Part shown: positions 23,509 to 32,482 of the stretch, one piece after another
How positions within the stretch are numbered: the stretch's first letter is position 1
Layout of the letters: each line of letters starts with the position of its first letter
Assembly (NCBI GenBank): GCA_937997955.1
Contig: CALLDR010000126.1
Span: 1 to 50,968, forward strand
Source of the DNA: an uncultured Emergencia sp.
GTDB lineage: Bacteria; Bacillota; Clostridia; Peptostreptococcales; Anaerovoracaceae
Length of the DNA: 50,968 bases
Direction of reading: 5' to 3'
Notes under the pieces: model-generated
Database searches by the model: none
Told to the model about the DNA's origin: nothing
What the model saw: the letters and a program-made list of their open reading frames with translations, nothing else
Made by a program: the position numbers and the translations under genes

Positions 23509-24801
23509 ATGATACCATTATCGACACGGATGCGGCCCGACAGTTTGGAAGACTTTGTGGGACAAGAGCATTTCATGTATCCCGGGTCGCTCCTTTACAA
23601 TGCCATAAAGAATAAAACCTTCGATTCAGCGATTTTCTTCGGACCGTCCGGAACCGGAAAAACCACCCTGGCCAGGATCATCGCCAAGGAGATGGACAGC
23701 AGCTTTACGGAGATCAACGCGTCCACCACCGGCACCAAGGAGCTGAAGGAGCTGATCGAAAGCGCCAAGCTGCGGTTTTACGGACTGGAGAACAGAACCA
23801 CCTACGTGTATATCGATGAGTTCCACCGATGGAACAAGCTTCAGCAGGATTCCCTGCTGAAGGCTTTGGAAGAGGGCGTGATCCGGTTTATCGGCAGCAC
23901 CACGGAAAATCCTTACTTTGCCATCAACAATGCGGTGCTGAGCCGGGTCCGCAACATATACGAGTTCAAAAGGCTGGCGCCCTCCCAGATTAAAATGCTT
24001 CTGCTGCGGGCGCTGACCGACAGAGATAAGGGCTTTGGCAATCTGGAAGTTCAGTATGAGGACGAGGCCCTGGAGCTGCTGGCGGACTTCTCCAATGGTG
24101 ACGGACGGGTGTCCCTGGACACCCTGGGCTTCATCGTGGAAAACCTGGATCTGTCAAAGGCCATCACCAAAGAAATGGTGGCGGAGGCCATGCAGCGTAA
24201 GATCGGCTTTTACGATAAGGGTGACGACCGGTACAACCTTTTGTCGGCTCTGCAGAAGTCCATCCGCGGCAGTGATCCCGATGCTGCCGTGCATTATCTG
24301 GCGCGCCTGGTGGACGGCGGCGCGGACCTGCAGATGATCGGACGGCGCCTTCTGGTCATAGCCAGCGAGGACATCGGCATGGCTTATCCGTCCGCCATTT
24401 CCATCGTCACCTCCTGCGTGCAGGCAGCTTTGATGGTGGGATATCCGGAGGCCGTGATCAACCTGAGCCAGGCCGTGATTTTGCTGGCGGCGTCGCCCAA
24501 GTCCAACGCCGCGTTTATGGCTTACGAGGCGGCGCTTTCCGACTTGAAGAGCAGGCAGATCGACGACGTGCCGGCCCATCTCAAGGACGCTCATTACAAA
24601 GGCGCGAAGGATCTGGGACTGGGCCTGGAATACAAATATCCCCATGCCTACGGCGGATATGTGCAGCAGCAGTATCTGCCGGACAACCTGTATCAGGAGG
24701 GCGTGCGCTATTACAAGCCGACGGCCAACGGCTCCGAAGGCTCATTTAAAAAATTTTTAGAAGGATTGGAAGAACGATATGGCAGAAATCATCAGGGCTG
24801 A
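23509..24801 (+). CDS. rarA: Replication-associated recombination ATPase RarA/MgsA
   Basis: This 430-residue clamp-loader-like AAA+ ATPase acts at stalled replication forks. It has the family start RMRPDSLEDFVGQEH, Walker A GPSGTGKTT (K51), and FHRWNKLQQDSLLKALE as the Walker B/DEFHR variant. Sensor GSTTENPYF, then the tetramerisation region (GMAYPSAISIVTSCVQAALMVGYPEA) follow. The ATG at 23509 fits homologues and has ACGAGG about 8 nt upstream; the frame open from 23440 encodes a basic, low-complexity run from repeat DNA. It overlaps ispH-rpsA by 23 bp. Confidence 0.94.
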   Translation: MIPLSTRMRPDSLEDFVGQEHFMYPGSLLYNAIKNKTFDSAIFFGPSGTGKTTLARIIAKEMDSSFTEINASTTGTKELKELIESAKLRFYGLENRTTYVYIDEFHRWNKLQQDSLLKALEEGVIRFIGSTTENPYFAINNAVLSRVRNIYEFKRLAPSQIKMLLLRALTDRDKGFGNLEVQYEDEALELLADFSNGDGRVSLDTLGFIVENLDLSKAITKEMVAEAMQRKIGFYDKGDDRYNLLSALQKSIRGSDPDAAVHYLARLVDGGADLQMIGRRLLVIASEDIGMAYPSAISIVTSCVQAALMVGYPEAVINLSQAVILLAASPKSNAAFMAYEAALSDLKSRQIDDVPAHLKDAHYKGAKDLGLGLEYKYPHAYGGYVQQQYLPDNLYQEGVRYYKPTANGSEGSFKKFLEGLEERYGRNHQG

Positions 24802-26737
24802 ACACGCGGGCTTCTGCTTCGGCGTGAAGCAGGCCATGGACAGGACACAGCAGCAGATCGATCAAAGGGTGTCCGGCAGACGCATCTTCACCTGCGGACC
24901 TTTGATCCATAACCGCCGGGTCACAGACGACCTGGAGCGGCAGGGCGTGACCATCATAGAACAGCTGTCGGAGGCACGGCCGGGGGACGTGGTCATCGTT
25001 CGCTCCCACGGAGAGGGCAAGGCCTTCTTTGAGGAGGCGGACAGCAGAGGACTGACCGTTGTCAACGCCACCTGTCCCTTTGTGGACCGGATCCACCAGC
25101 TGGTCTTTGACGCGTACAACGAGGGAAAGCACATCGTCATCGTCGGGGACCAGAGCCATCCGGAGGTGCGGGGCATCGATGGCTGGTGCGCCAACACGGC
25201 GACGGTCATCGGAACCAGGGAGGACGCGGAGAAAGCGGCGTCGGATCTGGCGTCGGCCTTTCTGGTCTGTCAGACTACCATCAAAAAAGAGTTGCTGGAG
25301 GAGATCATATCCGTCTTTGAGGAAAAGAGGATTCCCGTGGAGGTTCACAATACCATCTGCGACGCCACCAAAAAACGACAGCAGGCGTGCAGTGAACTGT
25401 CAAAAACTGTAGATGCTATGGTGATCATAGGCGGGAAAAACAGCTCCAATACGCGAAAATTGTACGAAATTTCCAAAACAAATTGTAATAAATCTTTTTT
25501 TGTTGAAAATATTGAAGATTTACCGTTGCAACTCTTGCGAATTTGTAATAAAATAGGAGTTGCAGCAGGTGCGTCAACACCTGAATGCGTTATTAAGGAG
25601 GTTATTGCTAACATGAGTGAAATGATCACTAACGAAAAAAATTCAATGGCAGATTTCATGGATGAAATCGATGCGTCTTTGAGACTACCGCGCACTGGCG
25701 AAATCGTTGACGGTAAAGTACATCAGGTAACTGAAAAGGAAATCATCGTTAACATGGGTTGCAAAAAGGACGGAATTCTTCCTGTGGAAGAAATTACTCT
25801 AGAGGAAGGAAAAAAGCTGACTGATTTATTTGAAGTAGGCGATGAGATCCAGGCGAAAGTTATCAAGACAGATGACGGCGACGGTGGGATCTTGCTTTCG
25901 AAGAAAAAGCTTGAAATTAATGAGCACTGGAACGAAATCACTGAAGCTCTTGAGAATAAATCAATCATCAATGTCAAAGTTGTCAGACAGGTCAACGGCG
26001 GCGTGATCGCCGCGTACAAAGAAGTCACCGGCTTCATTCCTCTCTCCCAGCTTTCCGACAAGTTTGTTGAAAACGCAGATGAATTTTTGGGACAGACTAT
26101 GGATGTCAAGGTTTCAAGAGTTGACCAGAAGAGAAACAGAGCAGTGTTCTCACGCAAAGCGGTTCTCAACGAAGAGAGACAGAAGAGAATCGCGGCTGTT
26201 TGGGAAAGCCTGAACGTAGACGATATCGTAGAAGGAACTGTTATGCGGTTCACTGACTACGGCGCGTTCATCGATCTCGGCGGCATCGACGGCCTGTTAC
26301 ATATCTCAGAGATCTCCTGGGGCAAGCTGAAGCACCCGCAGGAAGTTCTGCAGATCGGCGACAGGGTTAAAGTTAAGATTCTGTCCATGAACGAGGAAAA
26401 GGGCAAGATTTCTCTGGGTCTGAAGCAGACCACACCGGAACCGTGGTCCGTCATCGACGTGAACTATCACGTTGGCGAGATCGTATCCGGCAAGGTTGTA
26501 CAGATCAAGGAATACGGCGCTTTTGTAGAGCTGGAGCCAGGTCTTGACGGTCTGGTACACATCTCCGAGGTGGCTCACAAGAGAGTGGGCAATATCGCTG
26601 ACGAGCTGTCCATCGGACAGGTTGTCAACGCCAAGATCCTCGACATCGACAAAGAGAGAAAGAGAATCAGCCTGAGCATCAAAGAAGCTACAGATGTAGA
26701 AGATGCGGCAGCAGAAGAAGAAAATTACGAAGCGTAA
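24779..26737 (+). CDS. ispH: IspH (HMBPP reductase) fused to ribosomal protein S1-like domains
   Basis: This 652-residue fusion is a known clostridial arrangement. Residues 1-280 are IspH, the [4Fe-4S] enzyme that reduces HMBPP to IPP and DMAPP in the last step of the MEP pathway. Cluster ligands C13, C99 and C194 are present. From about residue 300, four S1 RNA-binding domains follow (about 302-378, 390-460, 478-548, 562-638). The third and fourth have the standard YGAFIDL/YGAFVEL and LLHISEIS/LVHISEVA motifs. From about 25430 the DNA turns AT-rich. A strong AAGGAGG and an in-frame ATG (codon 279) occur exactly at the junction, so S1 may also be made alone. Confidence 0.94.
   Translation: MAEIIRAEHAGFCFGVKQAMDRTQQQIDQRVSGRRIFTCGPLIHNRRVTDDLERQGVTIIEQLSEARPGDVVIVRSHGEGKAFFEEADSRGLTVVNATCPFVDRIHQLVFDAYNEGKHIVIVGDQSHPEVRGIDGWCANTATVIGTREDAEKAASDLASAFLVCQTTIKKELLEEIISVFEEKRIPVEVHNTICDATKKRQQACSELSKTVDAMVIIGGKNSSNTRKLYEISKTNCNKSFFVENIEDLPLQLLRICNKIGVAAGASTPECVIKEVIANMSEMITNEKNSMADFMDEIDASLRLPRTGEIVDGKVHQVTEKEIIVNMGCKKDGILPVEEITLEEGKKLTDLFEVGDEIQAKVIKTDDGDGGILLSKKKLEINEHWNEITEALENKSIINVKVVRQVNGGVIAAYKEVTGFIPLSQLSDKFVENADEFLGQTMDVKVSRVDQKRNRAVFSRKAVLNEERQKRIAAVWESLNVDDIVEGTVMRFTDYGAFIDLGGIDGLLHISEISWGKLKHPQEVLQIGDRVKVKILSMNEEKGKISLGLKQTTPEPWSVIDVNYHVGEIVSGKVVQIKEYGAFVELEPGLDGLVHISEVAHKRVGNIADELSIGQVVNAKILDIDKERKRISLSIKEATDVEDAAAEEENYEA
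25526..25615 (+). promoter_or_regulatory. Internal promoter and ribosome site for the S1 part
   Basis: Inside the ispH-rpsA frame, TTGCAA (25526-25531) and TAAAAT (25549-25554) are 17 bp apart. AAGGAGG (25595-25601) lies 11 nt before an in-frame ATG (25613-25615). From there MSEMITNEKN leads into the first S1 domain, giving a 374-residue S1 protein. Confidence 0.55.
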
Positions 26738-26752
26738 ACACTTTTTCATCAA

Positions 26753-26792
26753 GACCGCAGCGGTATATTCGCTGCGGTCCCTTTCTTTTTTT
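26753..26792 (+). terminator. Intrinsic terminator after ispH-rpsA
   Basis: GACCGCAGCG (26753-26762) and CGCTGCGGTC (26770-26779) form a perfect 10-bp stem, followed by CCTTTCTTTTTTT. Confidence 0.95.
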
Positions 26793-26800
26793 GAGCCTGT

Positions 26801-27643
26801 TTATGTTGTTGGTTCTTTTATCGGATATACCACATGGATGGTCTTCAGGCCGGGAATGTCCGCAACCGGCTCCTTGTGATGAAGAGCCTTGTATCCGTGG
26901 CGCGGGTGGACGAAGATCCTGCTGGTCTCCGGCCTGCAGACGGTGACAGCGTGGAGCACGTGGTCGATGATCGACGGCGGATAAGGCGTGGGGCTGTGGG
27001 ACGCCAGCACCTGCCTGATGGGATAGGTGGACTGGATCTGGGCGAGACGCTGCGCGAATACCGAAAGCGGAGCGCTTTGTTCAAACATGATCCATAGGCT
27101 GGGGCCTACGTTATCTCCCGTGATCAGAGTGCCGGTGGCATGGTCAAAGAGGGTGAGAGAGCCTTTGGTGTGTCCGGGAAGGAAGCTGACCTCAACCTGC
27201 CTGCCGCCGAGATCAAAGACCTGGTGATCCGATACGTCCCGGAAAGGGACCGCTTTGTTCTCCATGTAGGACGCCCTGTCAAAGTCCGGCGGGAAGGGAT
27301 CGCTGATCTTGCCCAGACGGTATTTCTTTTCGATATAAGGCACATGGGTCACCTTGTCTTTCTGATAGATATCGTAGACCAGCCGCTCATAGGGGTGGAG
27401 CCATGCTGCCTGACTGAATTGCCAGTTGCCGCCGGCGTGGTCCAGGTGGCCGTGGGTATTGATCAGGGTCAGCGGCAGATCGGTCAAAGCTTTTACATAG
27501 CCTGACAGATCGTCAAATCCATAGCCTGTATCGATCAAAAGGGCCCGCTGGGCGCCCGTGATCAGTGTACAGCCGACGCCGGACGGTTCCCAGATCTGGT
27601 ACAGGCCCGGCGAGAGTTCCAGGTGTGTATAGTATGCGCTCAT
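26801..27643 (-). CDS. Metallo-beta-lactamase-fold hydrolase
   Basis: This 280-residue cytoplasmic protein has the zinc-binding signature THGHLDHAGG, the later PGHTKGS, and TGDNVG, and a terminal histidine in ASHSPTPYP. It has no signal peptide. The substrate is unknown; the family includes glyoxalase II-like thioesterases and lactonases. An AAAGGAG site precedes the ATG. It is a single gene that converges on ispH-rpsA, and an extended -10-like TGTGGTATACT lies upstream on the minus strand (about 27667-27677). Confidence 0.85.
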   Translation of the reverse strand: MSAYYTHLELSPGLYQIWEPSGVGCTLITGAQRALLIDTGYGFDDLSGYVKALTDLPLTLINTHGHLDHAGGNWQFSQAAWLHPYERLVYDIYQKDKVTHVPYIEKKYRLGKISDPFPPDFDRASYMENKAVPFRDVSDHQVFDLGGRQVEVSFLPGHTKGSLTLFDHATGTLITGDNVGPSLWIMFEQSAPLSVFAQRLAQIQSTYPIRQVLASHSPTPYPPSIIDHVLHAVTVCRPETSRIFVHPRHGYKALHHKEPVADIPGLKTIHVVYPIKEPTT

Positions 27644-27769
27644 AAGTCATATCTCCTTTACAACAGTTTTAGTATACCACAAAAGATATCTTTGAAAACC
27701 AGAAAATTCCTTTCATATTTTCAGCCCAGCGGCAGACAATAGATACAGAAAAAAGAAAGGAGCTTCTGT

Positions 27770-28090
27770 ATGAAAAAGACCAGATTTTTTCTAATGGCTT
27801 TATTACTGGTGACAGTTCTCTCGTTCAGCAGCTGCGGCAGCAAGGACGATGATAACGACGCAATTCCGGACGATCAGCAGAACAATGTGGAGCAGGACGT
27901 CAATGATGGAGCCGAGGATCTGAAGGATGACGCTGAGGACCTGGGTGACGATGTCAAGGACGGCGTAGATGACGCGGCAGATGATGCGGAAGACGCCCTC
28001 GACGGCGACCACAATGACGACCAGAATGCAGGCGACAACGGCGACGTCAGCAAGAATACCGCTGACAACGGCACCAGAGCCGCACAGTAA
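27770..28090 (+). CDS. Small acidic lipoprotein
   Basis: This 106-residue protein has a type II signal peptide (MKKTRFFLMALLLVTVLSFSSC) with Cys22 as the likely lipidated residue. The mature part is very acidic, rich in Asp, Asn and Ala, with a heptad-like series (VNDGAEDLKDDAEDLGDDV, then DDAADDAEDAL) that could form a coiled coil. No enzyme motif is seen. AAAGGAG lies upstream. The function is unknown. Confidence 0.75.
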   Translation: MKKTRFFLMALLLVTVLSFSSCGSKDDDNDAIPDDQQNNVEQDVNDGAEDLKDDAEDLGDDVKDGVDDAADDAEDALDGDHNDDQNAGDNGDVSKNTADNGTRAAQ

Positions 28091-28143
28091 CCAGTAATCC
28101 AACTTATTTCAGAAGCCGTCTCAAATGCGAAGGCGGCACTAAC

Positions 28144-28173
28144 AAACGCAGGGGAAACTCTGCGTTTTCTTTG
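28144..28173 (+). terminator. Intrinsic terminator after the lipoprotein gene
   Basis: AACGCAG (28145-28151) pairs with CTGCGTT (28160-28166), followed by TTTTCTTT. Confidence 0.7.
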
Positions 28174-28225
28174 TCGGGGCAGACCTGGTTTTGTGAAATG
28201 CGGAAACGCCCTTCAGCACGAGCGC

Positions 28226-28273
28226 GGAGAAAAGCGAATGTACGGAGAAAAGTGACCGTTCAGAGAAAAGTGA
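28226..28273 (+). repeat. 18-bp spaced repeat, three copies
   Basis: GGAGAAAAGCGA (28226), GGAGAAAAGTGA (28244) and AGAGAAAAGTGA (28262) recur every 18 bp in the 378-bp gap before the Rpn gene. A frame across them (from 28171) is Arg/Lys-rich, lacks a ribosome site and overlaps the terminator, so I do not call it a gene. Confidence 0.7.
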
Positions 28274-28377
28274 CAGCTTTCGGTCCTGACAGCGGAACGT
28301 TTCCGAGACAAGAGAAAATAAGGGAATGTTTCGACGGCCTTCGCCATGATCTGTCGGAATTTGTCGAAATATTTACA

Positions 28378-28406
28378 TTTACTTCCTGTAAAAATTATGT
28401 TAAAAT
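28378..28406 (+). promoter_or_regulatory. Promoter of the Rpn-family gene
   Basis: TTTACT (28378-28383) and TAAAAT (28401-28406) are 17 bp apart, about 63 bp before the ATG. Confidence 0.55.
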
Positions 28407-28468
28407 GGGTACATCAGAAACATTGTGCGCACTGTGTTTTGAAATCTATCAGAATACAGGAGAATTTT

Positions 28469-29398
28469 ATGAACGATCGAAAAAAAGATGGAGCAAAAGA
28501 TGGAACAATGAAGGATGCAAGCAGTGCGGCAGTTAAACGTCTGCCTTTTACTGATGATTGGATGTTCGGCATGGTCATGCGCGACCCGGAAATATGCAGA
28601 GAGCTTTTAGAGCGTATTCTGCCTGACGAGCAGTTCAGTCAGATTCAGCTTGCTGATCCGGACAGCGGTCTGGCAGGCAAAGCTTTGGAAAGCGGGGAGG
28701 ATAGTTCCAATCTGTCCATGCAGATCCAGGCCGCCCTGAAATTTGACAGAGGAAGCCGCGGGGTCCGTTTTGACGCCTATGTTCAGAGTGAAGAACTGTG
28801 GGCAGAGATCGAGATGCAGGTCTACGCTGGAGACCACCTGGGCAAGCGCTCCCGTTATTATGCTGCAAACATGGACGTTGATATGCTTATGGCGGGTATA
28901 AGCTATGAGAAGCTGAAAAAGACCTATGTCATTTTTATCTGTACCCACGACTATATGAAAAAGGGAGAAGCGGTATATTTTTTCCAGCGGTACGATGTGG
29001 AAAAACAATTGCCATTCAACGACGAATCGTATATACTAATCTTAAATGCAAGCTGTAACCCGGCCAAGGTGCCGGAACATTTAAAGGCCTTGTACGCCTA
29101 TATCAACGATCCGGCGAACACATCGGACGATACGCTGATGCAGAAGATCGATGACAAGGTAGAGCAGTACAACGGTTCAGAGTGGAGGTGGGTACAGGTG
29201 ACGTTTGAGGAACATGTGAAGCACATGGAGTACCTTGCCAGAGAGGAAGGCCGCGAGGAAGGCAGGGCAGCGGGACGCACTGAGGGCGTTCTGGACGCCA
29301 GCAGGAAGATCGCCGCAAATTTGAAGGCGGCAGGCATGGCCCTCGAGGAGATCGCGAAGGTTACTGGCCTCGGCCTGGAAGAGATCAGAATTCTATAG
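28469..29398 (+). CDS. Rpn-family recombination-promoting nuclease / PD-(D/E)XK transposase-like protein
   Basis: This 309-residue protein matches the Rpn/YhgA-like family, which are small nucleases linked to RecA-independent recombination and, more recently, to defence. It starts LPFTDDWMFGMVMRDPEICRELLERIL and has a PD-(D/E)XK-like core, RFDAYV...LWAEIEMQVY. The typical YYAANMDVDMLMAGISYEKL follows. The tail EEGREEGRAAGRTEG is a common ending of this family. The ATG at 28469 has ACAGGAG upstream; longer in-frame starts lack one. These genes are often multicopy and mobile. Confidence 0.85.
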   Translation: MNDRKKDGAKDGTMKDASSAAVKRLPFTDDWMFGMVMRDPEICRELLERILPDEQFSQIQLADPDSGLAGKALESGEDSSNLSMQIQAALKFDRGSRGVRFDAYVQSEELWAEIEMQVYAGDHLGKRSRYYAANMDVDMLMAGISYEKLKKTYVIFICTHDYMKKGEAVYFFQRYDVEKQLPFNDESYILILNASCNPAKVPEHLKALYAYINDPANTSDDTLMQKIDDKVEQYNGSEWRWVQVTFEEHVKHMEYLAREEGREEGRAAGRTEGVLDASRKIAANLKAAGMALEEIAKVTGLGLEEIRIL

Positions 29399-29403
29399 AC
29401 CTT

Positions 29404-29435
29404 ATATGCTTTTCTGCCAGATATGCTTTTCTGCC
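29404..29435 (+). repeat. 17-bp tandem repeat, two copies
   Basis: ATATGCTTTTCTGCC occurs at 29404-29418 and 29421-29435, just past the Rpn stop codon. Confidence 0.85.
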
Positions 29436-29503
29436 GGACAGCGGCTGCCAGGACAGCAGGAGTTTCCGGCTAAATTCCTGTAGTATTTTTTCCCCTTTTC
29501 GTT

Positions 29504-29509
29504 TACAAT
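29504..29509 (+). promoter_or_regulatory. Possible -10 box directly at the rnr start
   Basis: TACAAT ends 6 nt before the ATG pair at 29516 and 29519. No good -35 is seen at the right distance. If used, the mRNA would be leaderless, which agrees with the absence of any Shine-Dalgarno sequence. Confidence 0.35.
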
Positions 29510-29515
29510 ATAGAT

Positions 29516-31597
29516 ATGATGAGAAAACAAACAACTGGAAAAAATGGATACAGAGGCCGCAGAAGATATGCGGCGGATACGGCCAGCGCGCCCAAGGGGC
29601 CTTTTGTCGGCGTGCTGGAGAAGAACAAGGCGGGCTTCGGCTTTGTCAGGCAGGAGGAAGGCAGGGATATCTTCATCCGGCGGGGCAATATGGCAGGGGC
29701 CATGCACGGCGATACGGTCCAGGCGGACCTGCTGCCGGAATACCTGTGGGAAAGGAACAGAGAAGGCGTTGTCGACAAAGTATTGGTCCGCGCCCAGACA
29801 GAGGTGGTCGGCACCTTTCAGAGAAATAAGAAGTTTGGCTTCGTAGTGGCCGACGATAAGCGGAACAACGATGACGTTTTTGTCAGAAGGTCCGATTTCC
29901 GCGGCGCCCAGAGCGGGGATAAGGTGGTGGTCAAGATCACCCGGTATCCCGAAAAGAACGTCAGCGCGGAGGGGAAGATTACGGAGATCATATCCCGTTA
30001 CGGCGAGCCGGGAGGAGAGATCAAAGCCCTGATCCGGTCAGGCGGGCTCTGCGAGACCTTTCCCAGCAGAGCCAACGCCGAGGCCAAAGCCAGATCAAAG
30101 GAGCCCATCACCGTGGACGATATCATCCGGCGGCGGGATCTTCGGGCAAAGAACATCTTTACCATCGACGGCGCTTCAGCGAAGGACCTGGACGATGCCG
30201 TCTCCATCGAGATGCTGCCCAGCGGGAATTACCTTTTAGGGGTTCATATCGCTGATGTGAGCCATTATGTCAAGGCGGACAGCCCTCTGGACAAGGAAGC
30301 CCTGAAGCGGGGCAACAGCGTCTACCTGCTGAGCCGTGTGGTGCCCATGCTGCCGAAGGTTCTGTCCAACGGTATCTGCAGTCTCCATCCCAAAGCGGAG
30401 CGGCTGACCCTGAGCTGTCAGATGGAGATCGATCCCAAGGGAAACGTGGTCGGCCACGAGATCTTTGAGAGCGTGATCGATTCCAAAGCCCGTCTGGTCT
30501 ACGACGACGTGTCGGACATGCTGGAAAACGGAGATCCGGCTTTGATCGAAAAATACGCGTTTCTGTATGATGACCTTAAACTGATGCAGGCGCTGGCAGA
30601 GATCCTGCGGCAGAAGCGAAAGGAAAAGGGCAGTCTGGATTTCGACTTTGACGAGGCAGAGATCCTGCTGGATGAGAACGAGGCGCCGCTGGAGATCGGC
30701 ATCCAACAGCGGAGAACCGCCAACAGAATGATTGAAGAATTCATGCTGGCGGCCAACCAGACCGTGGCGGAGCAGTTTTATTGGATGCAGTACCCATTTG
30801 TCTACCGCGTCCACGAAAAGCCGGATACGGAGAAAATAGGGGCTCTCAAAGCCTTTCTGGCCGGCTTCGGCATCAAACTGCCGGGCAACCCGGACAACAT
30901 ACACCCGAAGGCTCTTTCGGAGATTCTGAATCGGCTGGAAGGGCAGCCCTATGAGAATATCGTCAGCTCTGTCATGCTGCGTTCCATGAAGAAAGCGTTT
31001 TACAGTACAGACTGCGAGGGACATTTCGGCTTATCCTTCCGCTTTTACTGCCACTTTACTTCGCCGATCCGCAGGTATCCCGATCTGATGATACACCGCA
31101 TCATCAAAGCCTGGCTGGCAGGCGCCGCCGACGAGAAGATGCTGAAGAAGTTCCGCGGCGATGCTTTGAACGCTGCCCAGACAGCCTCTGTGACAGAGCG
31201 AAAGGCCCAGGAGATGGAACGGGAAGTGGTCAAGATGAAAAAGGCGCAGTATATGGAAAGCCACATCGGAGAGGTCTTCGACGGCGTGATCAGCGGCGTC
31301 ACCGGCTTTGGTTTCTATGTGCAGCTGTCCAATACTGTGGAAGGTATGGTAAGGCTGGACAGCCTGAAGGACGATTTCTATGATTACGAAGAGGGCAAAT
31401 ACAGAGTCATCGGAAGGCAGAGCCGGAAGATCTACGCCCTGGGAGACCGGGTCAGCGTCCTGGTACTGGCAGCCAGCGCGGAAGAGCGGCAGATCGATTT
31501 TCTGCTGGTATCCGGCGGCCAGGAGGAAACAGATGAGGACGGCCTGAACGCAGCGGGGACTGAAGCCTGGAGAGACGACGACGGGCAGAGTCAGTAG
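29516..31597 (+). CDS. rnr: Ribonuclease R
   Basis: This 693-residue processive 3'-to-5' exoribonuclease degrades structured RNA. N-terminal cold-shock/OB domains (GVLEKNKAGFGFVRQEEGRDIFI, then GTFQRNKKFGFVVADD) precede the RNB catalytic domain with FTIDGASAKDLDDAVSIE, whose aspartates bind Mg. HFTSPIRRYPDLMIHR is intact, and a C-terminal S1 domain (FDGVISGVTGFGFYVQL) follows. The start is one of two adjacent ATG codons with no ribosome site. In many genomes rnr neighbours smpB; that is not the case here. Confidence 0.95.
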   Translation: MMRKQTTGKNGYRGRRRYAADTASAPKGPFVGVLEKNKAGFGFVRQEEGRDIFIRRGNMAGAMHGDTVQADLLPEYLWERNREGVVDKVLVRAQTEVVGTFQRNKKFGFVVADDKRNNDDVFVRRSDFRGAQSGDKVVVKITRYPEKNVSAEGKITEIISRYGEPGGEIKALIRSGGLCETFPSRANAEAKARSKEPITVDDIIRRRDLRAKNIFTIDGASAKDLDDAVSIEMLPSGNYLLGVHIADVSHYVKADSPLDKEALKRGNSVYLLSRVVPMLPKVLSNGICSLHPKAERLTLSCQMEIDPKGNVVGHEIFESVIDSKARLVYDDVSDMLENGDPALIEKYAFLYDDLKLMQALAEILRQKRKEKGSLDFDFDEAEILLDENEAPLEIGIQQRRTANRMIEEFMLAANQTVAEQFYWMQYPFVYRVHEKPDTEKIGALKAFLAGFGIKLPGNPDNIHPKALSEILNRLEGQPYENIVSSVMLRSMKKAFYSTDCEGHFGLSFRFYCHFTSPIRRYPDLMIHRIIKAWLAGAADEKMLKKFRGDALNAAQTASVTERKAQEMEREVVKMKKAQYMESHIGEVFDGVISGVTGFGFYVQLSNTVEGMVRLDSLKDDFYDYEEGKYRVIGRQSRKIYALGDRVSVLVLAASAEERQIDFLLVSGGQEETDEDGLNAAGTEAWRDDDGQSQ

Positions 31598-31600
31598 ACT

Positions 31601-31730
31601 GTGACGGATCCAGCGCGGCAAACCGCAGACTGACTTTGTGACGGATCCAGCGCGGCAAAACGCGGACTGAGTTGTGGATTGACTGCAGACTGACCGTAGA
31701 TTGACTGCGGACTGACCGTGGATTGACTGC
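31601..31730 (+). repeat. Tandem repeats after rnr (37 bp x2, then 22 bp x2.5)
   Basis: GTGACGGATCCAGCGCGGCA occurs at 31601 and 31638. GATTGACTGC then recurs at 31677, 31699 and 31721, each within a 22-bp unit that continues RGACTGACCGT. The rest of the 380-bp gap shows only an inverted repeat of CAGGGCC/GGCCCTG (about 31790-31840) and the terminator. Confidence 0.85.
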
Positions 31731-31878
31731 GCCCAGGATGCGCGGTTTCCGGCATTTTCCAAAGAGACAGCGACCGGCGGGGGGAGTTCCAGGGCCTCCT
31801 AAATCCTATGGAACAGAATTTCGCGGATCAAGGCCCTGCGAGTCAAAAGCCTGCAGGCCAAAGCATGAAAAAAATACA

Positions 31879-31959
31879 AAAAAGAGCCGCTTTGTCCCAA
31901 GATGAGCTGTAATCCTCATCAATCCTCATCGCAGGGGAAAGCCGGCTCTTTTCAATTTT
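31879..31959. terminator. Bidirectional terminator between rnr and padR
   Basis: AAAGAGCCG-CTTTGTCCC (31881-31898) pairs with GGGGAAAGCCGGCTCTTT (31934-31951), allowing small bulges. T-rich tails follow on the plus strand, and strongly on the minus strand (TTTTTTGTATTTTTTT). The loop holds the direct repeat AATCCTCATC twice (31911, 31921). Confidence 0.8.
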
Positions 31960-31977
31960 AGAGAGATGTGTTACAGA

Positions 31978-32319
31978 TTAAAACTCCATGATCGTGTGGA
32001 TCGCGTCTGTAACTTCCTTGTAATCCTCTACCAGTTCGGCAAGACGCTGTACGCCTGATTCTTCCAAATGATAGTATACGCGGGTCATTCTCTTCCCAAC
32101 AGTCTTTTTGTAATCGGTTATGTACTTGTTGTCGATCAGCTTATAGAGTGTTGGATACATGGAACCCTCTGGAATAACGAGAACGCCGTTGGATCTTTGA
32201 TTGATCAGCTGGGAAAGCTGATATCCATAGCAGTCGCCTTCTGTCTTCAAGAGGTGCAGGAGCAGCATTTCAACTGATCCCTTTTTGAAATTGCTTTTGT
32301 TTTTACTTCTCTGTGTCAT
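31978..32319 (-). CDS. PadR-family transcriptional regulator
   Basis: This 113-residue protein is a winged-helix repressor of the PadR type: GSVEMLLLHLLKTEGDCYGYQLSQLI, then IPEGSMYPTLYKLIDNKYI, and the wing TRVYYHLEESG. A short C-terminal helix serves for dimerisation. AAAGGA lies upstream of the ATG. No membrane protein or transporter partner is adjacent, so its target is not evident. A possible minus-strand promoter (TTGCAT, 17 bp, TATTGT) lies just upstream. Confidence 0.9.
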   Translation of the reverse strand: MTQRSKNKSNFKKGSVEMLLLHLLKTEGDCYGYQLSQLINQRSNGVLVIPEGSMYPTLYKLIDNKYITDYKKTVGKRMTRVYYHLEESGVQRLAELVEDYKEVTDAIHTIMEF

Positions 32320-32482
32320 ATTGCATCATTCCTTTCTACACAATATATTAAAACAATTATTTATGCAAAGCAATGGCTATTTAATTTGTTTCTGTGAAGT
32401 TTTTGTGAAGAAGTCGTGAAAGTAAGGATATTCACCCTTTTAAAGAAAAATATGGAATCAATTTGCGGGATAAACCGGCTCT

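Noticed and set aside
28171..28536. A 121-residue frame before the Rpn gene
   Set aside because: It starts in a terminator, crosses an 18-bp repeat array and overlaps the real gene in another frame.
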